Origin: Glandiceps talaboti
Lineage: Eukaryota; Hemichordata; Enteropneusta; Spengelidae
NCBI RefSeq assembly: GCF_964340395.1
Contig: NC_135563.1
Location: forward strand, 2,492,001-2,556,000
Length of the DNA stretch: 64,000 nt
Direction of reading: 5' to 3'
Of this stretch, positions 1-9,168 are shown piece by piece. The stretch's first letter is position 1, and each line of letters opens with the position of its first letter. The translations under genes were made by a program, and so were the position numbers. The notes beneath the pieces are model-generated. The model searched no databases. It saw only the letters and a list, made by a program, of their open reading frames with translations, and was not told the DNA's origin.

Positions 1-314
1 CTTCAATGATGACACTGTTATTATCTGATGATTGTCTGCTATCATACAAACTACTAGTGCTGCTGTGTACACTTTGATGTCCGTCCTTTGATGCAATCTC
101 TGCTACGATAGTTCCAGTATCACATGTGTCTTTGAACACACTTTCTGCCATGATAATACCAGTGTTCTGTTGTGCTGAATTACTCTTCATATCTCCTTCA
201 CAGTACACTTCCTTTGAATGCTCACTTTTCAACTGAGATGCCTTCTGTCTTGCTCCTGAAAAATTGTCCAGTGAATGAAATTCATCATCATTGCCATCAT
301 CGTCATCGTTGTCG

Positions 315-361
<47 letters not shown>

Positions 362-991
362 TAAGTGACTTTGTTTCCTTTCATTTCTTGCATCAGACAC
401 TAGCATACATTTCATTTTCCCTTCTAATACTTTGTTTGCCTCGTCGTGTTTCCCAGTTTCATCGATTCGTTCAGTGGTAAAATTCTCTTTATCTATATCT
501 TGAAGTTGACAATTTGGATATACCCCTGTATATGCTGCTTGTGCTTGGCAAAGTTCCTTTTTAACAATTTGCTTTTCAAATGCAGCTGGTGGGAGAAGAA
601 TTTGATGACCAACATTATAAGTTGGCCTTGGGAATCTTGCAGTACCTTGTTTTTGAGTTCCATACAGATTATATGTTCCTGGATTTTGATATTTCTGATC
701 TTGTTTTTCCTGCATAGTGTGTAATTTTTGGTGTTGTTTCTGCTGCAGTTGTGAAGTTTCCTCTTGTTGGATCTCATCATCTGATAGAGTTGTATCACTT
801 GAAACATCACTACTACTGCTACAACTACTACTACCACTACCACTACTGCAACTACTGTTGCTGGTACCAGAACTGGGATCAAACCGTGCTGCAATCTGGA
901 TTTTAGTGGGCAAGGATCCAGATCTACTTTGAGCTTCATTTGAGACAGGACTGCCTCTTCCAAAACCTATGAGAGGTAAATCATTCATCAT
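1..991 (-). CDS. First coding exon of an unrecognised acidic, Ser-rich protein (partial)
   Basis: One minus-strand frame stays open for 330 codons from an ATG at 991 to the window edge. An in-frame TAA lies 15 bases upstream of that ATG, and a second ATG follows directly. A pyrimidine-rich splice acceptor ends at 1031 (T-run, then CCTAG), so the exon starts at 1030 with about 39 bases of 5' UTR. The protein begins with a GFGRG motif at residues 9-13. A Ser/Gly/Cys-rich stretch follows at about 40-66, then Gln-rich sequence at about 75-95 with SDDE-type acidic sites before it. Residues 211-227 are 17 consecutive Asp, followed by more acidic sequence and Ser-rich sequence to the edge. No catalytic domain is visible in this part, and I do not recognise the family. 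It looks intrinsically disordered. Biased but varied codons and the splice acceptor argue for a real gene; the remaining exons lie to the left. Confidence 0.7.
301..361. repeat. GAT/GAC trinucleotide run encoding poly-Asp
   Basis: A nearly pure ATC (plus) / GAT (minus) repeat sits inside the left-edge exon. It is in frame with it and encodes the 17-residue Asp tract. Its length is probably polymorphic. Confidence 0.9.
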
Positions 992-1985
992 GGCCAAGAG
1001 ATGTTATGTCATTCTGTTTTCCCTGAGGATCTAGGAAAAAAAACACAAGAAATGGGAAAACTTGGGAATAATGAAATACTGAGGGAAAGATGTAATATTT
1101 TAAACTGTTCATAAAAGTGTATCATGATCTTCAAATTAAAACGTCAACCATATAACTTTTAAAAACTACATAACATTTAAATAAAAATAACAACAATTGA
1201 TTACATGTAATGACTTTTCTGAATGGAAAAATGTTCATGGTTGGCAGCTTAGAACTCGGGACAGTCACATTACCAGAAACAGTCTTTTTTTTCATCAGTT
1301 TTGACTAGACCATCATGAAGTTACAGCCCTGAACTTTGAAGTGCACAAATCAGGTTGCTTAACACACTGCTAAATTATGGTTATCATGTTGAGACTAAGG
1401 GGTAGACCATTCAATATCCTGGGGGGGGGGGGGGGGCTTGGAAGATTGGTGGAGAGTCATTATTTTTTTTCCCACCCGCTTGCCTAAGAATTATTTTTTC
1501 TCTCCTTCGCCTATGCTGGCAACTTTTTTTTTCTTTGCTTCTTCGAGATATCCGGATTTTTTTTTACATCAATGTTGAACACCTACTTTTGTTGCCACAA
1601 TTTTCTGTTTCTGTTCTATCACACACATATTTTATTTAGAAAACTACATATTTCATACATGTTTGATTTTCAATGAAATAAACATCACTGACAGTATGAT
1701 GACACACTGAAAATACAAATCGGAAACTTGATTGGTGAGCTCAAACATTCAGATAGACCAGTCAGTTTCTCCAGCTTGGGGGGATGGGTGGATGTCAGTG
1801 TTTTTTTCCATTGGGCCGACAAAAAGTCACTGACCCCTCTGAATAAAGTTTCATAGCCAATTTTCAGGCTATTAACAGACACTGTCAGACAATAATTTGC
1901 AAACTTTAAAAGACAGCTCTAACAATTGTAAAAAGCAACTACACATGGTTGATACATTTTTTAAACAAGTCATTGAGAATGACAT
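992..1985. other. 5' UTR, upstream intron and dispersed repeats
   Basis: 992-1030 is 5' UTR of the left-edge gene; beyond that lies its upstream intron. No other gene is seen. About 1400-1570 holds an 18-base G run with flanking T-rich sequence. It is repeated inverted at about 10,700-10,870, sharing the context AGACCATTCAATATCC versus GGATATCAAATGGTCC. About 1760-1860 (CAGTCAGTTTCTCCAGC ... GGGCCGAC ... AAAGTCACTGACCCC) matches about 50,175-50,270. Confidence 0.6.
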
Positions 1986-2852
1986 AGTCCCCGCTATAAT
2001 TGGGTTTTAAGGAATTATCACTACTCTGATCACGCAACAACATTTGTGAACCTAAAGAAAACAGACTTAGATATGTTGTGTGTGCTTGTTGGACATGGAA
2101 TATATAAAGGATTGGTTGGGTATGGGGGATCATATCACGATGAAAATGGAGTCTGAGTTATGGCTTTGGACATGGAAAATTCACAAACAAAATGGCTGCC
2201 AGGCAGCCATATTGGATCGTATCACGACGAAAATGGATATGCACATGTATGTCATAGAACGCTGTCCTAATACCAACTTTGAATGAGATCTGTTCAAGCA
2301 TGTCTGAGTTATGGCTTTGGATATGGAAAATTCACAAACAAAATGGCTGCCAGCAGCCATATTGGATCGTATCACGACGAAAATGGATATGCACATGTAT
2401 GTCATAGAACACTGTCCTAATACCAACTTTGAATGAGATCTGTTCAAGCATGTCTGAATTATGGCTTTGGACATGAAAATTCGCAAACAAAATGGCTACC
2501 AGGCAGCCATATTGGATCGTATCACAATGAAAATGGATATGCACATGTATGTCATAGAACACTGTCCTAATACCAACTTTGAATGAGATCTGTTAAAGCA
2601 TGTCTGAGTTATGGCTTTAGACAGGGAAAATTCACAAACAAAATGGTTGCTAGGCGGCCATATTGGATCGTATCGTAAAACAAATTGACGTGCATATGTA
2701 TGCCATAGCATGTTGCTGCTGTACCAAGTTTGAAAAAAATCGGTCCAGGCATCTCTAAAAAACGGCTGCGGACGGACGGTCGGACGCACAGACACACAGA
2801 CAGACGGAACCCAATCCATAAGTCCCCGTTCCGGACTTCGTCTGCGGGGACT
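1986..2852. mobile_element. MITE-like element with AGTCCCCGC ends and four 150-bp tandem units
   Basis: The ends are AGTCCCCGC (1986-1994) and GCGGGGACT (2844-2852), a 9-bp inverted match. Between them lie four direct copies of a 150-151 bp unit, with ATGGCTTT at 2160, 2311, 2461 and 2611. A GGACGGACGGTCGGACG-type stretch follows near 2770. The last 32 bases form a hairpin with an 8-bp perfect stem (AGTCCCCG/CGGGGACT, 2821-2852). Minus-strand open frames through the units are translations of the repeat and not genes. No transposase is visible, so the element is probably non-autonomous. I saw no clear target-site duplication. Confidence 0.55.
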
Positions 2853-3020
2853 AATAAAGTTTCATAGCATCTTGACAGTAAGAGGTGGAGGGAAGAACTT
2901 TGATTTGAGGCTTGGACATGTCTACCTCTTATGAGGGGTCATAGGGGTCTCCCCTAGAAGCTTTTGAAGTTTATTACCAATTTTGGTGAATCTTATTGTT
3001 GGTTTAACGAATGGGTGGAA
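2853..3020. repeat. Dispersed repeat with CTAGGGG/CCCCTAG-type palindrome
   Basis: The series AAAGTTTCATAGCATCTTGACAGTAAGAG ... GGGGTCTCCCCTAGAAGC ... AATTTTGGTGAATCTT is seen again in part at about 10,140-10,330 and in the 50.5-51.6 kb array (the stretch is quoted in pieces). Confidence 0.6.
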
Positions 3021-3712
3021 CAACGTGAGAATGGTCCATAACATGTGATGTCGCATTGACCAATCACGACTGAGAGTTGAGTACGCGGTGTGTTATAAAG
3101 CTGCCTGTGGACCATGTTATCTCTGAAACAACTCTTAATAGGAAGTGGTGTCCTGTTGTTTTGAAAACACTAAGTCAAGTTTTACATCTAAAATCTATCT
3201 TATACAAATTACAATCAAATTAATCTGACTGTATAGTTACATAATGGCTCTCACACACTAGCCTGTCCAGGGCTGTAAACAGAATGTTGTACGCTCTCCT
3301 CACCAAAACTAGACAGGCTTTCTGAGCACTGCTTATCAATAGAAAACAACATATCTACTCTACATGTACTTGCTAGTATTCAACTAAAATACAGCAACAG
3401 GCAGCTCAGTGTGTTGATCTCTAAATAGCAGCAGACAATGTTTATGTCTACACAACCAAAGAAACCAGAGTAGTCTCAGTGATCACTGTTGATTGTAGCT
3501 GGCAACTCTTGGTGTTATGGCTTCTATCTATCAGATGTAATTTGACCCATAAAACAGTATAGGCATAAGTTTGAATTTCTTGACTAGTGTTAGTACTTTG
3601 CATGTAACCATTCCTCTACCATCATTGATCAGCTCTTTAATTTGTTTACTGTATTTATCTGATAAAGCATTGAGTGTTGACTTCAGGAATATCATTGTTG
3701 ATTAATTTTATT
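3021..3712. other. No gene seen
   Basis: AT-rich sequence without a supportable open frame, RNA gene or clear repeat structure. Confidence 0.5.
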
Positions 3713-4170
3713 GAGACTGTAGGCACTAATGTGACATCCTCTACTCTCACATTGTGAGTTTCTGCTACACTAGTGTAAAGACTGTAGGCACTAATGTGCC
3801 ATCCTCTACTCTCACATTGTGTGTTTCTGCTACACTAGTGTAAAGACTGTAGGCACTAATGTGCCATCCTCTACTCTCAAATTGTGAGTTTCTGCTACAC
3901 TAGTGTAAAGACTGTAGGCACTAATGTGCCATCCTCTACTCTCAAATTGTGAGTTTCTGCTACACTAGTGTAAAGACTGTAGGCACTAATGTGCCATCCT
4001 CTACTCTCACATTGTGAGTTTCTGCTACACTAGTGTAAAGACTGTAGGCACTAATGTGCCATCCTCTACTCTCAAATTGTGAGTTTCTGCTACACTACAT
4101 GTACATTGTAGTGTAAAGACTGTAGGCACTAATGTTCCATCCTCTACTCTCAAATCATGTCTTTCTACTG
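3713..4170. repeat. 65-bp minisatellite, seven copies
   Basis: AGGCACTAATGTG recurs at 3786, 3851, 3916, 3981 and 4046, exactly 65 bp apart, with flanking copies at about 3720 and 4124. The last copy carries an extra ~13 bp containing ACATGTACATT. Copies are very similar, which suggests recent expansion. Confidence 0.9.
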
Positions 4171-6129
4171 CTGCAGTAACATACTAGTATTTAAAGTCAA
4201 CACCAGAAAAGTATTTTCACTTACAGTCTGCAAAGAAAAATATACTATCAGTGTACTCTTTTCAGTGTTCAGGTTCAGTGTAACCGTGTAACCGTGTGAC
4301 AGTGTAACCTACAGCTGTAATGGACAATTTCAAATTACAAGTTATTCAAAGTGCAATGTTTCATGTTTTTTGTGTATCGATAAATGTTGTGGTTATTTTC
4401 CTGATAAATCAACTAGTGAGAAGTTCAACTAGCCTGTATATCAATTTACATGTAAATAAGACCATATAACTAATTGTTGTTGCCTTCATTAGTCTAGCTC
4501 CAGACAGGGTCCGTATCATATTCCGTACTAGAATACATAGTGATGATGTACATGTAGTACAGAATATAGTCCCTGTAGACTAGCTTTTATTGAACATCTT
4601 CCTAATCCAAGTGTAAGGATTTATAGGAAATCAAAAGTACCAGTCCATATTTGTTTCTACATGGTTTAAATTCAAGATATTTACACAAACCTACAAAGTA
4701 TAAACAAGCGCTCTTTATTCTAGGCTACAGTCAATCTGCTTCCCCAAATTGTCATTATGTTATATTTAATTAGACAACACAGAAGTAGGGATGAGTGTGA
4801 CTTCAGAAAAGTCTGGTGAGTCTACACTCATGATATCACAGACTTATAGTTATATGTACTATTGGAAACCAATGTTCAGACCACTACCATGACAATGGTA
4901 CTATACTGTTCTGAAGTCACAATAAGTAGTCAGTCTTTATGTAATCAACAAGAACACATCATGAATTATGAGGACATTTTTAGGACATGTGAACTGATAC
5001 TGTTTAGTAAACTTTGAAACTGTGACAAAATATGGCGTTACAATGTAGGTCTTTAATCATTATGTGATCAGAGTGGCAATGAAAGAATAGCACAATGCAA
5101 TGCTACAAAAAAAAAGATGTTGATACCCCTCTTCCCATTCATGAGAAATGACTAATTAATTTTCTTCAAAGTCAATATTACCATTATAAATTTACAGTTA
5201 ATGAGTTATTATAAGAAAATGCTTCCTCGGTGATGTCTGTTCAGAGATACTTGAATATGTGAAACACTAACTTTTGAGTTAAACCACACAGCCACAACTT
5301 TTAGTCTAGTGAATTTATTCACAATATAAGATAAAACCACATGTATTGCTCACTACATACATATACACATGTACATGTACATGTATATATTGTATGGAAA
5401 ATTACTCAGAATTTGTCCCATTTATTTTGACATGAGTTATAAAACATCAGTGCTATAATAGTAAATTCAACTTGAAAACTGACTGATTACATGCAGACTA
5501 GCATACAATGAAAATAATTAACCATCTTGTCATCATTGTCAACTTTGTTTGATACGCAGTGAATTTGAAAACATAACAAATGATAAAGATATGAACCTTC
5601 CTGTCAACGAGAAGATTTCGGAATATAAACTTAACTTTACAATCTTTCCTATATTGTTTTGAACATTTATTTCCAGATGCATTGGTATTTACTGAAGATA
5701 GCTGGCATGTACATGCAATTTAGTAATTTAAGATATACATGTACATGTACATAATGTATAATTTTGCCTTCTTATGTAAAGTGAAGTGAGTAAATACACA
5801 GTTATTATATGAAAATATGAATGAACAGTTTGGAGAACATTCTTGGAACTGTATAACAAAGATAAAAAAATATTTGAAATTGTGATTTTGTGAACAGCTC
5901 TATCACTAGTCTACATGGCAATAAAACCCATAGAAGTTTCAACTGGATAATATATTGGGTGCCAAAAATATAGCCAAAGGCTATTTAATATGAAAGTTAA
6001 CCCATTTTTGTATTGACACCTCTGATAATGCACCAGTCACAATTAATGCTTCAAACAACTGTATATATAGTCAAAGAATTCAAATTTGATGCCTGCTGTT
6101 TTATGGGTCCTAGTACATCTGATAGATAG
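4171..6129. other. No gene seen; AT-rich with ACATGTACATGTA words
   Basis: No supportable coding region. Short self-complementary ACATGTACATGTAC-type runs occur near 5370 and 5735. They recur across the window and look like a genome-wide simple-sequence bias. Confidence 0.5.
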
Positions 6130-7069
6130 ATGGTTTCAAGCAAGATGGCGACCTGTGAGTTTGGTGTCGTTTGTGCTCTGCTTCCTTTTTCGATATTAGC
6201 TAGTTTCGGAAACCACAACTTCGTGAAAGTTTGTGTACCCAGTGAATATGACCCACCCACCTTGGAAGACTTGTACATTAAGAAGAATGTTGCAAACACA
6301 AGCTTGTCAGTGCTCGAAAACTTTGTACCATTTCATCACGATAAAATCAAAGGTAGGCCAAGATCAAGAACGTCAACAGCTGTGTCCGCACTTTGGTATT
6401 ATCTTCTATTGTCACTGATATGCAGTGGAGATGTTCACAGTAACCCAGGTCCTGTTAAATGCCCATGTGGCTATTGTTCAAAATGTGTTCGGTCGAATCA
6501 AAGGGGGATTTGCTGCGACACCTGTGATATATGGTATCCCACAAATTGTGTTGGCATATCTGTGACTGAATACAAGCACTTGTCGGAAGATAAAACATCT
6601 GAATGGCATTGCATATCCTGCAGTCTCCCACCTCTGACAGACAGTTTCTTTAAAAGAAGCTGGAGATGGAATACTTGCCTTTGATATAACTGAATTGAAT
6701 GAATCCATGTATGATCCTGTACCCGAACTGGCATTTGCAACAGTGTCACAGAAGGGACTTAAAATTGCCCATCTAAACATAAGAGGAATTCAAGGAAATA
6801 AAGGTTGCAAGATTGATGACATACGTCATCATATGAGATCTCAGCCCTATGACATTCTCTCACTATCTGAGACACTCCTTGACAGCTCCGTCGCCATATC
6901 TGAGATTGTTATACAATATACATGGAAGAGACCGTCCAAACCATGGGGAAGGAGTGTGAGCATACACTTCTAAATCGTTACAAACTGTAAATAGAGAGGA
7001 CTTGCAGATGATTGGTGTTGAATGTTTATGGATTCAACTAGACATCCACAGGTCAAAATCCTGTCCAAT
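6130..7069 (+). pseudogene. CR1-like non-LTR retrotransposon, 5' part (2A-like motif, PHD finger, start of endonuclease)
   Basis: The first open stretch (6130-6684) holds a hydrophobic segment ending in GDVHSNPGP (codons 100-108). It is followed by a PHD-type zinc finger with spaced Cys pairs and a closing WHCISC. A one-base insertion in an A-run near 6650 shifts the frame. The next frame (from about 6650 through 6695-6973) continues into an exonuclease-endonuclease-phosphatase domain with LKIAHLNIRG and the SLSETLLD segment carrying the catalytic Glu. A second frameshift and a stop follow near 6935-6960, but homology continues (AYTSKSLQ ... ECLWIQLDIHRSKSCP) up to 7067. There the reading is broken by a DNA transposon. 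In the family this protein would carry endonuclease and reverse transcriptase for target-primed insertion. The copy is dead: frameshifts, stops, an insertion and no RT domain. Confidence 0.8.
6427..6453 (+). other. 2A-like motif GDVHSNPGP in the retrotransposon ORF
   Basis: The nine codons read G-D-V-H-S-N-P-G-P and directly follow a Leu-rich segment (YYLLLSLICS). The consensus 2A peptide has D-V/I-E-x-N-P-G-P; here His replaces Glu. In CR1-like elements of several marine invertebrates a motif at this position mediates ribosome skipping or acts as a signal sequence. Activity of the His form is not established by the sequence. Confidence 0.7.
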
Positions 7070-7236
7070 AGAGTATTTTCCGTCTCGCGGCAGATCTCGC
7101 GAGATATGCAAATAACCTAGCAACGGTTGCTACGGAGGTCAAGCTTTGCGGAGTGGCCATGTTGTTCATATGAAAGTCAATGCATTAGTCTGAAAAAAAT
7201 ACTACCGTTTGTGACCATCTACAATCCTAAGTCATC

Positions 7237-7314
7237 ATGGAAGACATTGAAAAATTGAAAGTACACGAACTAAAGAGCATGTTGCGAAAATATAGCGTGT
7301 CAACATCAAGTTAA
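7237..7314 (+). pseudogene. SAP-domain-like N-terminal fragment inside the DNA transposon
   Basis: A 25-codon frame from ATG 7237 reads like the first helix of a SAP DNA-binding domain (KLKVHELKSMLRKYSVSTS) before a TAA. A one-base shift continues with basic residues (VKRKIRQ). SAP domains bind AT-rich DNA, so this may be the remnant start of the element's own protein. The match is short and made by eye. Confidence 0.35.
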
Positions 7315-7746
7315 AAGAAAAATACGCCAGTGTCACACTGTCATTATATTTCCGAACTGACTGTCATTTCTGGGAATACGTTGTCAGTGCCAAACTTATG
7401 CAGCATACTAGATGGCTATAATATTTCAATCTTGAGAAATGGTAATTCATGACAAGCAAAATCGAGTAGTTTTGATTATTAGTACACATGTACATGGTGG
7501 AAACATTTCCCGTCACCAATATTCAATATAAGTATATTAGAATGCAATGCACATGAAGTGTGGCGTAGTACTACTACACATCCACCAGCCGTAAGCCCTT
7601 ATGAACCGTTGACATTTACGCTGTTGACAAATACGGACGAAAGCTAAAAGTCTTACACATTTTTAGAGTGCCAATGTCCCGTTTCGGTCCTAGAGTTCAG
7701 AATTGAAAAGTTCTTAATTATCGTCACAGATCGGGAAATCATAGTC

Positions 7747-7946
7747 AGTTCCTGACAATCGTATTCCGATTTTACCACATGTTATCTTCATACAACAATA
7801 TCTACCAGTCTAGTTCCCAATGACCGTATTCCAATTTTACCCTACCTTAATAACGTAGAGTAAAATCGGAATACGGTCGTCATGAACTAGACTAGTACTG
7901 TATGAAGATAACTTAGAGTAAAATCGGAATACAATCGTCAGGAACT
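7747..7946. repeat. Two-tier inverted repeat (hairpin) inside the DNA transposon
   Basis: The outer arms AGTTCCTGAC-AATCGTATTCCGATTTTAC and their complement end at 7946 and include the shared GTTATCTTCATAC. A second inner pair, around TGACCGTATTCCAATTTTAC and GTAAAATCGGAATACGGTCG, nests within. The motif CGTATTCCGATTTTAC therefore appears four times, two in each orientation. Confidence 0.8.
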
Positions 7947-8738
7947 AGAATTGGGAATCACCGGCGATGCGTGAAACACGTGTACGTGTCAGCCATGTTT
8001 ATACTTGAGTTCGATGAACATGTTGTAGAACTCATAGTCCAAATTCGTAAAATAAAAACGACATAGTATCTCTAAATTTTAATTTTAAATGCATATATAT
8101 AGCTCATTTATAAATGTATATGATAAAATCAAAGACAGCGAAAAAATTCTCAACCGATTTCAAAGTTTTTAGCGGACCCTGACGAATTTAGCTGACGAAT
8201 TACGGACTAAGAATTACATCATTGCCAACTATTAACAGTGATCGCGTACACGTTGTTGTGTTGGTTTTTAGACGACGCTACGCGACGTATAAAAAGTCTA
8301 TGGAAAAGTTATGACATTGTATCAAATTTTAGACGTTGTTTAAAAATAGGAATACAATATTCGCGACCTGACATGCAAGTTTTCAACCATAGGGCCTGCG
8401 ATCCTCGAGTGGATCCAACTCTAGTAATATTTTCAAGTTCATGTTGAAACTGTCAATCTCAACCGCTCTTCATCTGCGCCCAGACGGCCAAAAATCACCG
8501 TCACGTCTGACGGCTAGTTATGAATTTCACATACGCACATCGTTTTTACAACCATACTTTAAAAGTTTGCTTCCCTTGATCTATCATACCATGGAAGTAT
8601 ACTTCCATGATCATACGTATTGCACTGTACGTGACGTCGAGAACAATGGTGTTGCTAAGCGGTTGACACTTCAGCTTGACCACCCGAATGTGGTTGCTAT
8701 GCACTCAATGGCGTCTCCCGCGAGACGGGTAATGGTCT

Positions 8739-9168
8739 ATTGGAAACATTTATCGCCCTCCTTCAGCAGACATTGACTACCTTGAATGTGTGGAAAAATG
8801 TATTTCAACAACTTGCGATGAAGACAAGATTCTCTATATTCTTGGGGACTTCAATATCGATTTAAAACCAAACAAAACAAAATGTTTAGCAAATTGTCTC
8901 GCTAATTTCTGTAAGGTTTTTCAATTAAGAAATCTAGTGAAAGACATCACCCGTGTAACTGATAGCTCAGAAACTATTATTGATTTAATTCTGTGTAATG
9001 ACCAAGCTCATACATCTTAAACCATAGTTCTTTCCATCGGTCTAAGCGATCATCGTCTGGTGTATGCCATTTGTAATATACAGAAAGTAAAGTATGTACC
9101 AAAACAGGTGAAAACTAGATCTTTCAAGAATTTCAATGCATCTCCAGAAGTTCTGCGATCAAAATAGC
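8739..9168 (+). pseudogene. CR1-like element, continuation of the endonuclease domain
   Basis: Reading resumes after the inserted transposon with IYRPPS, then YILGDFNIDL (the GDFN motif), DLILCND and, past a stop at 9018, SDHRLVYA (the SDH catalytic motif). RSFKNFN follows. These are the ordered C-terminal motifs of the endonuclease in CR1/L2-type elements. Homology ends near 9168, where an unrelated dispersed repeat begins. No reverse transcriptase follows, so the copy is truncated at its 3' side. That is unusual, because target-primed insertion normally truncates 5' ends; a later deletion or insertion is likely. Confidence 0.8.

Larger units (their letters stand above)
7070..8738. mobile_element. 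1.67-kb DNA transposon inserted in the CR1-like element
   Basis: The CR1 reading stops at ...SCP and resumes as GNIYRPPS. Removing 7070-8738 plus one AT restores the frame exactly. The ends are imperfect inverted repeats, 17 of 21 bases identical (AGAGTATTTTCCGTCTCGCGG versus AGACCATTACCCGTCTCGCGG), flanked by AT on both sides (7068-7069 and 8739-8740). Inside are a SAP-like start (7237) and a 200-bp two-tier hairpin (7747-7946). No transposase is readable, so the element is either non-autonomous or decayed. A 2-bp duplication fits few superfamilies; Tc1/mariner would predict TA, which would break the frame here. ISL2EU is a possible alternative (inference). Confidence 0.75.

Noticed and set aside
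172-480. Plus-strand frame with poly-His
   Set aside because: The His run is the CAT reading of the GAT repeat that encodes poly-Asp on the minus strand.
493-963. 156-codon minus frame with poly-Val
   Set aside because: Shadow of the Ser-rich coding frame (AGT-type codons read one base off).
2181-2819. Overlapping minus frames of 76-107 codons
   Set aside because: They repeat every 150 bp with the tandem units and change frame between units; not coding.
7068-8740. Tc1/mariner-type insertion with TA duplication
   Set aside because: Using TA as the duplication puts the flanking retroelement reading out of frame, whereas AT restores it exactly. A one-base indel in the host copy could still reverse this.
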